Below are positions 34,237-42,711 of a stretch of 64,000 nt of DNA, in pieces. The stretch comes from CBDBGD01 sp965205235 (GTDB lineage: Bacteria > Chloroflexota > Dehalococcoidia > Lucifugimonadales > UBA1127): the NCBI GenBank assembly GCA_965205235.1, contig CBDBGD010000007.1:581655-645654 (forward strand), given 5' to 3'. Below the pieces are notes generated by a model. It made no database searches. It was not told the DNA's origin and worked only from the letters and a program-made list of their open reading frames with translations. Made by a program: the position numbers and the translations under genes. Within the stretch, counting starts at the first letter, position 1. Each line of letters opens with the position of its first letter.

Positions 34237-34995
34237 ATGACCACCAGGGTGCTGATCACGGGGATGAGCGGGCTCATCGGCGGGCTGCTGCGGCGCCGGC
34301 TGGAGGCCGCGGGCGGCTACACGCTGCGGGCGCTGAACCGTCGCCCCGTGGAGGGCGTCGAGACCGTCCAGGCCGACATCGGCGACCTGGACGCTATCGC
34401 GCCGGCGTTCGAGGGGCAGGACGTGGTGGTGCACCTGGCGGCGCAGCTCCAGGACGACCCGTGGGACGAGCTGCTCCGCGCGAACGTGGTGGGGACGTAC
34501 AACGTCTTTGAGGCGGCGCGCATGGCGGGAGTGCGCCGGGTGGTCTTCGCCAGCAGCGGCCGCGTCGTGCAGGCGGTCGAGTTCGCCCCACCCATCGACG
34601 CGCTGGTGGAGGGACGGTACGACGAGCTTCCGCCGTCGTGGCCGATGGCGACGCACGAGACGATGCGGCCCAGCGGGACCTACGGCGCGTCGAAGGCGTG
34701 GGGTGAGGCGCTGGGCCGCCACTACTCGGACGCGTACGGCATCTCGGTGCTGTGCGTGCGCATCGGGCTGGTGAGCCAGGACGACCGGGCGACGGGCCCG
34801 CGGGCGGCGTCGGTGTACCTCAGCCACCGGGACGTGGCGCAGGTGCTGCACCGCTGCATCGACGCGCCGGCCGACCTGCGGTTCGACATCTTCCTAGCGA
34901 TATCGAACAACCGGTGGAGCTACCGGGACCTGGGGCACACGCGAGAGGTGCTGGGGTACGAGCCGGAGGACTCGGCGGAGGACGCGGAGGCATAG
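34237..34995 (+). CDS. NAD-dependent epimerase/dehydratase (short-chain dehydrogenase-like)
   Basis: The 252-residue protein has the Rossmann motif VLITGMSGLIGGLLRRRL, then DVVVHLAAQL, FASSGRVVQ and the catalytic TYGASKAWGEALGRHY (YxxxK). The length and the RIGLV region resemble uronate-dehydrogenase-like members. The sugar substrate is unknown. AGGAGG lies six bases before the ATG. It follows the CapA-like gene by 25 bases. Confidence 0.85.
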   Translation: MTTRVLITGMSGLIGGLLRRRLEAAGGYTLRALNRRPVEGVETVQADIGDLDAIAPAFEGQDVVVHLAAQLQDDPWDELLRANVVGTYNVFEAARMAGVRRVVFASSGRVVQAVEFAPPIDALVEGRYDELPPSWPMATHETMRPSGTYGASKAWGEALGRHYSDAYGISVLCVRIGLVSQDDRATGPRAASVYLSHRDVAQVLHRCIDAPADLRFDIFLAISNNRWSYRDLGHTREVLGYEPEDSAEDAEA

Positions 34996-35045
34996 GGGAA
35001 GGCCTAACGCTCCCGGTGTCTTGCTTTTCCCGGGGCTGCGCGCCG

Positions 35046-35141
35046 TCCCCTCACCCTCCGCGGAGCGACGGCCTCTCCTTGAGGAGAGGCCGATGCGCCG
35101 GGCGCTAGGGCGTCGAGGTTCCTGCCTCCGCAAGAACGACG
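35046..35141. repeat. Two palindromic repeats (families C and B) in a spacer
   Basis: CCCTCACCCTCCGCGG...GCCTCTCC/GGAGAGGCCGATGCG (family C) lies at 35046-35092. CGAGGTTCCTGCCTCCGC/AAGAACGACG (family B, imperfect) lies at 35113-35141. Together they fill the spacer between two converging genes. Confidence 0.75.
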
Positions 35142-35151
35142 ACCACCGCGG

Positions 35152-36357
35152 CTACGCCAGGATGCGGTCCCCGTAGAGGCGGACGGCGTTGTCCCAGAGG
35201 ATCTTGCGCTTGGCGCTCTCGGGGATGTCCTGCTCCAGGAGCATGGGGACGGCCTTGTCGGGGTCCGGGGCGTCCGAGTGGGAATAGTCCGTGTTCCAGA
35301 CGATGTTGTCCTCGCCCACCAGCATGACCGCGCCCTTGAGGCCGAACTCGTCGGGGTCGCATGCCACGAAGCCCTGGCGTTTGAAGTACTCGCTGGGCTT
35401 CAGCGGCAGCCCCTCCGAGTCGAACCACATGCCCTGGCGCTTGTTGCGCAGGCAGTGGTCGTCCAGCCGGCCCAGCCAGAAGGGCAGCCATCCGGCGTTG
35501 CCCTCAAGCAGGGAGATGCGCATCTTGGGGAATTTTTCGAGCAGCCCCAAGAAGATCATGTGGCCCAGGGAGATCATGTTCTCCACGGAGAAGCCCAGCG
35601 CGTGCTCCAGGGCGACCTCCTGGCCGGAGACCAGGTGGCGGGGCTTGTAGCGCGTGCCGACGTGGGGGTCCCCGCTGTTGACGCCGTGGAAGGACATGGG
35701 GAAGTCCAGCTCCTCGGCCAGGGCCCAGAAGCCGTCGTACTCGGGGTCGTGCCACGCCTTGCCCCGGGCGGGCGTGGGCACGGCAACGGTAACGGCGCCC
35801 AGCTTCTCGACGACGCGGCGGGTCTCGATGATCAGCCCCTCGATGTCGTGCTGGTTGGGGACGATGCCGGAGACCTTGAGCTTCGAGTGGTCCTCCGAGG
35901 CGAAGTCGTGGGCCCAGTTGTTGTAGGCACGAGCGCAGGCCCAGAGGAGGCCCTGGTCGGCGCCTTCGTAGATGAGGCGCATGGCAGCGGGGAAGTTGTC
36001 GATCATGACCTGCTTGTCCCAGCCGTAGCGGTCCATGTCGAAGACGCGGCTTTCGGCGGAGAACTCGGCCTGCCACGCCCCCTCGTACTTGGTGGGCATG
36101 AAGTCGGCCGGCGAGCGGTACGCCTTGCGCCTTCCGGCGCCTCCCGACCCCTGGGTGTTGGCGCCGTAGCGGATGGAGCCTTCAGGGAAGAGCTCGCAGG
36201 GGAGGAACTGGTTGCTGCGCAGGCTGCGCTGTCCCTCCTGCCGCGGCGGGACCAGCGGACGCCGGTCGTAGTACTCGGCCTCTATGTAGTCGCTCCACAG
36301 GTCGTGGGGCTCCTGGATGTGGGCGTCTGCGTCGATGACTTTGAAGCCGTTCAGCAT
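35152..36357 (-). CDS. Amidohydrolase 2 family (COG2159) metal-dependent hydrolase, paralogue 1
   Basis: The 401-residue TIM-barrel amidohydrolase starts FKVIDADAHIQEPHDLWSDYI (metal ligands DxH) and has FPMSFHGVNSGDPH, KMRISLLEGNAGWLPFWLGRLD and a late metal Asp in VWNTDYSHSD. This is the decarboxylase-like group of amidohydrolases; the substrate is unknown. It is ~60-65% similar along its whole length to the second paralogue at 36909-38108. Its promoter has the same shape as the paralogue's. Confidence 0.85.
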   Translation of the reverse strand: MLNGFKVIDADAHIQEPHDLWSDYIEAEYYDRRPLVPPRQEGQRSLRSNQFLPCELFPEGSIRYGANTQGSGGAGRRKAYRSPADFMPTKYEGAWQAEFSAESRVFDMDRYGWDKQVMIDNFPAAMRLIYEGADQGLLWACARAYNNWAHDFASEDHSKLKVSGIVPNQHDIEGLIIETRRVVEKLGAVTVAVPTPARGKAWHDPEYDGFWALAEELDFPMSFHGVNSGDPHVGTRYKPRHLVSGQEVALEHALGFSVENMISLGHMIFLGLLEKFPKMRISLLEGNAGWLPFWLGRLDDHCLRNKRQGMWFDSEGLPLKPSEYFKRQGFVACDPDEFGLKGAVMLVGEDNIVWNTDYSHSDAPDPDKAVPMLLEQDIPESAKRKILWDNAVRLYGDRILA

Positions 36358-36389
36358 GATGGGCCTCCTGTGTGGCTCGCTTTGGGGGC

Positions 36390-36418
36390 ACTGTACGAGG
36401 TGGGGGCGGGCGCGTCAA
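36390..36418 (-). promoter_or_regulatory. Promoter of amidohydrolase paralogue 1
   Basis: On the minus strand TTGACG (36418-36413), a 17-base spacer and TACAGT (36395-36390). The spacer is nearly pure C/G (CGCCCGCCCCCACCTCG) and resembles the spacer in the paralogue's promoter. Confidence 0.65.
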
Positions 36419-36469
36419 GGCGGGGAGGGGGTGGGTTCAGCTATGCTGGGTCGCTACTGGTGACGGGGG

Positions 36470-36567
36470 TCGAGGTTCCTGCCTCCGCAGGAACGTGGTT
36501 CGACAAGCTCACCATGAGCGGGGGCCTTGCCTTCACCCCAACTCTCTCCCAGTGGGAGAGGGGGTAA
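36470..36567. repeat. Palindromic repeats B, A and C in tandem
   Basis: GAGGTTCCTGCCTCCGCAGGAACG (B, 36470-36496), GGTTCGACAAGCTCACCATG (A, 36497-36523) and CACCCCAACTCTCTCCCAGT/GGGAGAGGG (C, 36534-36567) sit side by side in the spacer between two minus-strand genes. Confidence 0.8.
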
Positions 36568-36577
36568 GGCGGCAGGG

Positions 36578-36796
36578 CTACAGGTCGCGGCCTCCGTAGC
36601 GATGGTTGTCGTCGTCTTCCTCGTCCTCGTCATCGTCATCATCGTCGTCGAAGTCGTCGTCATCCTCGTCCTCGTCATCATCGACGAAGAGCTCTGCGAG
36701 GAGGTCCTGGATGTCGGACCGGAGGTTCTGAATGTCCGAGCGGAGACCCTGGATGTCGGCGCGGAGGCCCTGGATGTCCGAGCTCTCGTTTGTCAT
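36578..36796 (-). CDS. Small protein: four heptad repeats plus poly-acidic tail
   Basis: This 72-residue protein is unusual. Residues 6-33 are four 7-residue repeats of the form (S/A)DIQ(G/N/D)LR, an ideal short coiled coil encoded by 21-bp DNA repeats. Residues ~38-62 are almost only Asp and Glu. The ATG has GGAGGAAGG seven bases upstream, which supports real translation. It lies between the two amidohydrolase paralogues on the same strand and may be co-transcribed with them. Family and function are unknown; such a tail could bind basic proteins or metal ions. Confidence 0.6.
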   Translation of the reverse strand: MTNESSDIQGLRADIQGLRSDIQNLRSDIQDLLAELFVDDDEDEDDDDFDDDDDDDEDEEDDDNHRYGGRDL

Positions 36797-36845
36797 GGCG
36801 CGCCCTTCCTCCTGGTTTGGGTGACGTCATCGGCGCTGCACGCCG

Positions 36846-36902
36846 TCCCCTCTCCCGGCCGGGAGAGGGGGTAGGACCCTTCGACAAGCTCAGGGTGAGC
36901 GG
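36846..36902. repeat. Palindromic repeats C and A
   Basis: CCCCTCTCCCGGCCGGGAGAGGGG (C, a near-perfect palindrome) at 36846-36873 and CCCTTCGACAAGCTCAGGGT (A) at 36877-36902 precede the stop of the second amidohydrolase. Confidence 0.8.
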
Positions 36903-36908
36903 CGGGCG

Positions 36909-38108
36909 CTAGGCGAGGATGCGCTTGCCGTAGAGGCTCACCGAGTTGTCCCAGAGGATCTTGCGCTTGGCGCTCTCGGGGATGTCCTGGGACAGCAGGT
37001 CGGTGACGGCCCTGTCGGGGTCCGGGGCGTCGTCGTGGGGGTAGTCGGTGTTCCAGACGACGTAGTCCTCGCCGACGAGCATGACGGTGCCCTTCAGGCC
37101 GAACTCGTCGCCGTCGCAGGCCACGAAGCCCTGGCGCTTGAAGTACTCGCTGGGGGTGAGCTTCAGGGCGTCCGAGTCGAACCACATGCCCTGGCGTTTG
37201 TCGCGGATGCAGTGATCGTCCAGGCGGCCAAGCCAGAAGGGGAGCCAGCCGGCGTTGCCCTCCAGGAAGCCGCAGCGCATCTTGGGGAAGCGGTCCATGA
37301 CGCCCAGGAAGATCATGTGGCCCATGGAGAGCATGTTCTCGAACGCGAAGCCCATGGCGTGCTCCAGGGCAACCTCCGGCCCGGAGACCATGTGGCGAGG
37401 CTGGTAGCGGGTGCCCACGTGGGGCTCGCCGCTGCGGACGCCGTGGAAGGACATGGGGAAGTCCAGCTCCTCGGCCAGCGCCCAGAAGGAGTCGTACTCG
37501 GGGTCGTGCCACGCCTTGCCCTTGGCGGGGCGAGGGACGACGACGGTGACGGCGCCGAGCTTCTCGACGACGCGACGGGCCTCGGTGACCAGGCCCTCGA
37601 TGTCGTGCTGGTCGGGCATGACGCCGACATTCTTGAGCCTGGAGGGAGCGGTGTCGGCGAAGGCGCGCGCCCAGTTGTTGTAGGCGCGGGTGCAGGCCCA
37701 GATCAGGCCCTGGTCGGCGCCCTCGGTGATGGTGCGCATGGGCAGGGGGAAGTTGTCGATGAGGACCTGCTTGTCCCAGCCGTAGCGGTCCATGTCCGTG
37801 ACGCGGCTCTCGGGGGTGAAGCCGACCGAATAGGCCTCGCCGAACTTGGAGGGCAGGAAGTCGTCGGTCCTGCGCACGGCGGCGCGGTTGGGGCCTCCGC
37901 CCTGGATGGTGCCCTTGGGGCGCGTGCCCTGGGGGAAGAGCTCGCCGGGGAGGAACCACTGGCCCTTGCCGGCGTTCCATCGCCACTCGTCCTTGGGGCC
38001 GACCATGGGACGGCGGTCGTAGTACTCGGCCTCCATGAACTCGCTCCAGAGGTCGTAGGGCTCTGCGATGTGCGCGTCCGCGTCGATGACCCTGTAGTCG
38101 TTGTACAT
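36909..38108 (-). CDS. Amidohydrolase 2 family (COG2159) metal-dependent hydrolase, paralogue 2
   Basis: The 399-residue protein is collinear with paralogue 1. It has YRVIDADAHIAEPYDLWSEF, DRYGWDKQVLIDNFPLPMRT, FPMSFHGVRSGEPH, KMRCGFLEGNAGWLPFWLGR and VWNTDYPHDDAPDPDRA. The ATG at 38108 has AGGAGGGTG upstream; a longer in-frame extension runs back over the metG start and is not credible. The two genes arose by local duplication, with the acidic heptad protein between them. Metal-dependent hydrolysis or decarboxylation is expected; the substrate is unknown. Confidence 0.85.
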   Translation of the reverse strand: MYNDYRVIDADAHIAEPYDLWSEFMEAEYYDRRPMVGPKDEWRWNAGKGQWFLPGELFPQGTRPKGTIQGGGPNRAAVRRTDDFLPSKFGEAYSVGFTPESRVTDMDRYGWDKQVLIDNFPLPMRTITEGADQGLIWACTRAYNNWARAFADTAPSRLKNVGVMPDQHDIEGLVTEARRVVEKLGAVTVVVPRPAKGKAWHDPEYDSFWALAEELDFPMSFHGVRSGEPHVGTRYQPRHMVSGPEVALEHAMGFAFENMLSMGHMIFLGVMDRFPKMRCGFLEGNAGWLPFWLGRLDDHCIRDKRQGMWFDSDALKLTPSEYFKRQGFVACDGDEFGLKGTVMLVGEDYVVWNTDYPHDDAPDPDRAVTDLLSQDIPESAKRKILWDNSVSLYGKRILA

Positions 38109-38141
38109 CCCACCCTCCTGCTGCCTTCGGTGACAAGGGGC

Positions 38142-38171
38142 ACTGTACGAGGCGGGGGCGAGGCGTGTCAA
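38142..38171 (-). promoter_or_regulatory. Promoter of amidohydrolase paralogue 2
   Basis: On the minus strand TTGACA (38171-38166), an 18-base C/G-rich spacer and TACAGT (38147-38142). It is clearly related to the promoter of paralogue 1, so the duplication included the control region. Confidence 0.65.
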
Positions 38172-38282
38172 GGCGGGGACACAGCCGTAGCTGCACGAAT
38201 GTGGTAGAATTTCGCTTCGGCGTCGCGGACTCGCCAATCGGGGGCGGGCGCGGCGCTCACCCGTGTTCGAGGCGCGAGAGCA

Positions 38283-39989
38283 ATGGCTGAGCGTATCTTC
38301 GTCGGCGTGGCGTGGCCGTACGTGAACGGCCCGGCGCACATCGGTCAGATCGCGGGGGCGTACCTGCCCGCGGACGTCTTCGCCCGGTACCACCGGCTCA
38401 AGGGCAACCAGGTGATCATGGTGTCCGGCAGCGACCAGCACGGCACGCCCATCACCATCCGCGCCGAGCAGGAGGGCGTGACGCCGCAGGAGCTGGCGGC
38501 GCGGTACCACACGCAGTACCTGGAGGTCTGGGAGAAGCTGGGCATCGCCTGGGACTGCTACACGAGCACGGGCACGGACAACCACCGGCGCGTGGTGCAC
38601 GACATCTTCACGACGCTCCTGGACCGGGGCTACATCAGCACGGAGTCACGACAGCAGCCGTACTGCGAGGCGGACCGGCGCTTCCTCCCCGACCGCTACG
38701 TGGAGGGGACGTGCCCGACCTGCAGCTACGCCGCGGCCCGCGGGGACCAGTGCGAGCGGTGCGGGGAGCTGCGAGACCCGCAGGAGCTGCTGGACTGGCG
38801 CTGCCGCATCTGCGGAGAGCCGCCGGTACTGCGGGAGTCGGAGCACTTCTTCCTGCGCCTGAGCGCCTTCCGGGAGATGCTGATCCCCTGGGTGAAGGCG
38901 GCGGAGGGCCGGTGGCGGGCCAACGTTCACGGCTTCACCCTCAACTGGATCACGGAGGAGCTCAAGGACCGGCCCATCACCCGGGACATCGAGTGGGGGG
39001 TGCCGGTGCCCCTGCCGGGCTACGACAACAAGCGGATCTACGTCTGGTTCGAGGCGGTCATCGGGTACCTGTCGGCGGCGCAGGAGTGGGCGCAGCGGCA
39101 GGGCCGACCGGAGGCGTGGCGGGAGTTCTGGCAGGACCCGGAGTGCAAGTCCTACTACTTCATGGGGAAGGACAACATCGCCTTCCACACCATCATCTGG
39201 CCGGCCATGATCATGGGCTACGGGGCCTACGACGCCGACGCCGCACAGGGGGCCTACAACCTGCCGTACGACGTGCCGGCCAACGAGTTCGTGACGCTGC
39301 AGGGCCGCAAGATCTCGACGTCGCAGAACTGGGTGATCTGGGTGCCGGACTTCCTGGAGCGCCACCCGCCGGACCCGCTGCGCTACTACTTCTCGGCGAA
39401 CATGCCGGAGTCGGCGGACGCGAACTTCTCCTGGAGCGAGTACGTGCGGCGCAACAACGACGAGCTGGTGGCGACGTACGGCAACCTGGTGCACCGGGTG
39501 ATGACGCTGCTGCACCGCTACTTCGACGGGCGGGTGCCGCAGCCGGGCCCCCTGGACGACGACGACAACGCCCTCTTGCAGCGCGCGGATGAGACGCTGG
39601 ACCAGGTGGGCCAGAGCCTGTCCGTCTGCCGCTTCCGGGAGGCCATCGGGCGGGCCATGGCGCTGGCGGCGGATGCCAACCGCTACCTGGACCGGAAGGC
39701 TCCCTGGCGCACGGCCAAGGAGGCGTCGGACGTGGCCGCGACAACCCTGTGGACGACCCTCAACGCCATCTCGACGCTGAAGACGGCGCTGGCCCCGTTC
39801 CTGCCCTTCAGCAGCGCGACGCTGCACACCATGGCGGGCTTCCCGGGGCGGCTGGAGGATGCGGGGTGGACGACGCAACGCCCGGAGCCGGGGCAGGCGC
39901 TGGGCGCCGCCGTCCCGCTCTTCGCCAAGATCGACGAGGGCGTGGTGGCGGAGGAGGAGAAGCGCCTCCTCGCGCTGAGCGGCCGATGA
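38283..39989 (+). CDS. metG: Methionyl-tRNA synthetase
   Basis: MetG charges tRNA-Met. The 568-residue protein has a HIGH-type motif (GPAHIGQIAG), a Zn-binding CPTC/CERC knuckle in the connective peptide with a second C-x2-C (CRICGE), and WFEAVIGYLSA. Its KMSKS equivalent is KISTSQN. The C-terminal anticodon domain contains FSWSEYVRRNNDELVATYGN. There is no C-terminal tRNA-binding extension. A TAGAAT -10-like box lies near 38205. It overlaps the next gene by four bases (ATGA). Confidence 0.95.
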   Translation: MAERIFVGVAWPYVNGPAHIGQIAGAYLPADVFARYHRLKGNQVIMVSGSDQHGTPITIRAEQEGVTPQELAARYHTQYLEVWEKLGIAWDCYTSTGTDNHRRVVHDIFTTLLDRGYISTESRQQPYCEADRRFLPDRYVEGTCPTCSYAAARGDQCERCGELRDPQELLDWRCRICGEPPVLRESEHFFLRLSAFREMLIPWVKAAEGRWRANVHGFTLNWITEELKDRPITRDIEWGVPVPLPGYDNKRIYVWFEAVIGYLSAAQEWAQRQGRPEAWREFWQDPECKSYYFMGKDNIAFHTIIWPAMIMGYGAYDADAAQGAYNLPYDVPANEFVTLQGRKISTSQNWVIWVPDFLERHPPDPLRYYFSANMPESADANFSWSEYVRRNNDELVATYGNLVHRVMTLLHRYFDGRVPQPGPLDDDDNALLQRADETLDQVGQSLSVCRFREAIGRAMALAADANRYLDRKAPWRTAKEASDVAATTLWTTLNAISTLKTALAPFLPFSSATLHTMAGFPGRLEDAGWTTQRPEPGQALGAAVPLFAKIDEGVVAEEEKRLLALSGR

Positions 39990-40972
39990 ACCGACCACGC
40001 GCAGCCGAGGCCCCGGTCCCGCTCTTCCCCTCGCTCCAGCGCGAGCTGGCACTGGTCGACGAGAACCTGCGCGAGGTCTCCGATTCAGCGCCCCTTCCGG
40101 TGCAACCCATCCTGGAGCACGCGCTGGGCGCGCCGGGCAAGCGCATGCGCCCGGCCATCGCCATTGCGGCATCGCAGGTCTGCCCCGGACCTGCAGAGGC
40201 GCCGGTGCTGGTGGCGACGGGCGTGGAGCTGCTGCACATCGCAACGCTGGTGCACGACGACACCGTCGACGACACGCCCCTGCGCAGAGGCCGGAGCACG
40301 GTGGCCAGGGAGTGGGGCGCGCCGATGGCGGTGCTGGCGGGCGACTACATCTTCGCCGCCGCCGCGCGCTACGTCTGCCGGACGGGCAACCTCCGGGTTG
40401 TGGAGCGTTTCACGCAGACGATCATGGACCTCTCCAGCGGGGAGCTGATCGAGCGGTTCACGGCCTACGACTGGCGTCAGACCCGGCAGCAGTACGAGGA
40501 GCGCATCTACCAGAAGACGGCCAGCCTCTTCTCGGCATCGGCGGAGGTGGGGGCGCTGCTCAGCGAGGCATCGCAGGAGGGCGTGGCTGCACTGACGCTC
40601 TACGGGCGCAGCGTGGGCATGGCCTTCCAGGTCGTGGACGACATCCTGGACTTCCAGGGGACAGCTGACGAGGTGGGCAAGCCCGTGGGCCAAGACCTGG
40701 CCCAGGGGACACTGACGCTGCCAGCGATCATCGCGCTGGAGCGCTACCCCAAGGACAACCCGATCGTGGCCCTCTTCACCGGCGAGGCGGAGGAGGAGAA
40801 CCAGCGCCGGGCGCTGGAGCTGGTGCGCAACTCCGGCGCCATCGAGGAGGCGTACGCCGCGGCGGCGGCGTTCTGCCGGCAGGCGACGGACGCGCTGGCC
40901 CCGCTGCCGGACTCGGCGGCCAAGCGCCTGCTGGTCGAGACGGCGGAGTACGCGCTGGAGCGCCAGCGGTAG
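39986..40972 (+). CDS. Polyprenyl (trans-isoprenyl) diphosphate synthase
   Basis: This 328-residue chain-elongating prenyl synthase has the first aspartate-rich motif LVHDDTVDDTPLRRGR (DDxxDD), the second in AFQVVDDILDFQGTADEVGK, and GKRMRPAIAIA near the N-terminus. Product length cannot be fixed from the sequence; long-chain quinone side-chain synthesis (octaprenyl-like) is likely. It starts inside the metG stop codon, so translation is coupled. Confidence 0.9.
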   Translation: MNRPRAAEAPVPLFPSLQRELALVDENLREVSDSAPLPVQPILEHALGAPGKRMRPAIAIAASQVCPGPAEAPVLVATGVELLHIATLVHDDTVDDTPLRRGRSTVAREWGAPMAVLAGDYIFAAAARYVCRTGNLRVVERFTQTIMDLSSGELIERFTAYDWRQTRQQYEERIYQKTASLFSASAEVGALLSEASQEGVAALTLYGRSVGMAFQVVDDILDFQGTADEVGKPVGQDLAQGTLTLPAIIALERYPKDNPIVALFTGEAEEENQRRALELVRNSGAIEEAYAAAAAFCRQATDALAPLPDSAAKRLLVETAEYALERQR

Positions 40973-41049
40973 GGGCGGCAGAGCCGCATTTCGCACCCAC
41001 CCTCGGGCGTTGTACTGAAACTGGGGTCACATTCCTCAACCCCTTTGCC

Positions 41050-41078
41050 ATGGTTCGACAGGCTCACCATGAGCGGGA
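41050..41078. repeat. Palindromic repeat family A
   Basis: TGGTTCGACAGGCTCACCAT followed by GAGCGGG is a member of family A, placed just past the stop of the convergent amidohydrolase gene. Confidence 0.7.
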
Positions 41079-41083
41079 CGCCC

Positions 41084-42643
41084 TCACCCTTCCCAGACCA
41101 CCTGACCGCCTACGATTGTGGCCAGCACGCCGAGACGGGGCCACTCGGCGGGGTCGCGGCGGAAGGGATCGCCGTCGAGGAGGACGAGGTCGGCGGCCAT
41201 GCCGGGCCGCAGCGCGCCCAGCCACGCCCCCGCGCCAGCGGCGTGAGCGCCGCCGAGGATGGCGATGCGGAAGGCGTCCTCCGTCGACACGGCCTCGGTC
41301 GGGGGGCCCACCAGCCCACCCTCGCCCGACCTGCGAGTGACGGCCGCGGCCAGCTCCGCCAGGGGCTCGGGCATCTCGACGGGGGCGTCGGAGCCGAAGG
41401 CTACGGGCACGCCGGCGCGGTGCAGCGCGCCGATGCGGTAGAGCCACGGCTGCTCCTCCGGCGGGACGGTGCGCCGGTAGCGCTCGCCGCCGAAGTGGAC
41501 GAACCCCGGGTTGGTGACGACCATGGCCCCCGATGCTCGGACCGCCTCAAGGGCATCCGGCGGCAGCTCCGACGCGTGCTCGATGCGGTGGGGCGCGCTG
41601 CCGCCTTCGGGCGGCGGCACGCGGCGCAGGACTGCGGCAGCGGCGCGGACCGCGTCGGCCTCGACGCAGTGGACGGCGACGGGGTAGCCTCGGGCCACGG
41701 CGTCTCGCACCAGGGCCTCCAACTCCTCCACGGTCGGCGATAGCGCGCCGGTCGACGCGGTGAGCATGATCTTGGCGTGCCCCAGCCGCGGGGGACCCTC
41801 ACCCCAGCCCTCTCCCAGGGGGAGAGGGGGCACGTCCTGGAACTCCGACAGGTTGCGGGCGCCGGGCATGAAGGTGAGGCGGGGGGCGAGGAGGCCGCCG
41901 TCGGCCATGCGGGCGAGGAGGCGGAGGCGGGAGAGGTCGTTGTCGGGCGTGGCGTCCTGCACCGACGTGACGCCGCGGGAGAGGAGCCAGGCGTTGGCCT
42001 CGCGGACGCCGCGCTCCAGGTCGTCGGGCGGCAGGCGGGGCACGCGGCCTGCGAGGTAGGCGTCCATCTCGAACAGGAGGCCGGTGGGCTCGCCGTGCTC
42101 GTCGCGGTCGATGGCGCCGCCGGGGGGGTCGGGGGTCTCGCGGCGGATGCCGACGGCGGCCAGCGCGGGGCTGTTCAGCACGACCGCATGGCCGGACCGG
42201 TGCGTGAGCCGCACGGGGTTGCTGGGCGCTGCGGCGTCGAGGTCGTAGCGGGTGGGGTGGCGGCGCTCGGCGAGGGCGGCATCGTCGTAGCCCCAGCCGC
42301 GGAGCCATGCGCTGGGCGGGGCGTGCCGCGCTGCCTCGGCCAGGCGCTGCCGCAGGTCGCCGAGGGAGCGCACGGCGGCGGGGGTGCAGTCGATGGAGAC
42401 GAGGCGGGCGGCCATGCCGAGGAGGTGGAGGTGGGCGTCGTGGAAGCCGGGGAGGAGCGCGCCGCCATGGCCGTCGTAGAGGCGGGTGTGAGGGCCCGAG
42501 AGGCGGTCGGCGTCGGCAGCGTCGCCGACGAACAGGATGCGGCCGGCGCGGACGCCCAGGGCCGTCGCCGCGGGGCGCGCCGGGTCGAGGGTGTAGACCG
42601 TGGCGTTGTGGATGACGAGGTCAGGGTGCTCCATGGGCGCCAT
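41084..42643 (-). CDS. YtcJ-like amidohydrolase with in-frame palindromic insert
   Basis: The 519-residue amidohydrolase_3 family protein starts LVIHNATVYTLDPARPAATA. It has GALLPGFHDAHLHLLGMAA (HxH metal site), HCVEADAVRAAAA, HRIEHASELPPDALEAVRAS and GSDAPVEMPEPLAELAAAV (metal Asp). Typical family length is ~530-550. Between NLSEFQD and RLGHAKIML an extra segment VPPLPLGEGWGEGPP is encoded by a dispersed palindromic repeat. It falls in a loop before the barrel strand, so the enzyme may still work. Substrate unknown. Confidence 0.85.
   Translation of the reverse strand: MAPMEHPDLVIHNATVYTLDPARPAATALGVRAGRILFVGDAADADRLSGPHTRLYDGHGGALLPGFHDAHLHLLGMAARLVSIDCTPAAVRSLGDLRQRLAEAARHAPPSAWLRGWGYDDAALAERRHPTRYDLDAAAPSNPVRLTHRSGHAVVLNSPALAAVGIRRETPDPPGGAIDRDEHGEPTGLLFEMDAYLAGRVPRLPPDDLERGVREANAWLLSRGVTSVQDATPDNDLSRLRLLARMADGGLLAPRLTFMPGARNLSEFQDVPPLPLGEGWGEGPPRLGHAKIMLTASTGALSPTVEELEALVRDAVARGYPVAVHCVEADAVRAAAAVLRRVPPPEGGSAPHRIEHASELPPDALEAVRASGAMVVTNPGFVHFGGERYRRTVPPEEQPWLYRIGALHRAGVPVAFGSDAPVEMPEPLAELAAAVTRRSGEGGLVGPPTEAVSTEDAFRIAILGGAHAAGAGAWLGALRPGMAADLVLLDGDPFRRDPAEWPRLGVLATIVGGQVVWEG
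41793..41834 (-). repeat. Palindromic repeat (family C) translated in frame inside an amidohydrolase
   Basis: GACCCTCACCCCAGCCCTCT and CCCAGGGGGAGAGGGGGCAC on the plus strand match the family C elements in spacers. On the minus strand they read PLPLGEGWGEG without breaking the frame. Confidence 0.85.
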
Positions 42644-42711
42644 GGTAGGGGGTGGAGGAGGGGAGGGGGAAGGGGGAGCCCCGGGCCTTCCCCCTCCGCC
42701 GCCGGGCGGCG

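Noticed and set aside
36909..38600. Longer version of amidohydrolase 2 beginning inside metG
   Set aside because: The conserved start MYNDYRVIDADAH with a strong ribosome-binding site is at 38108, and a promoter lies just before it.
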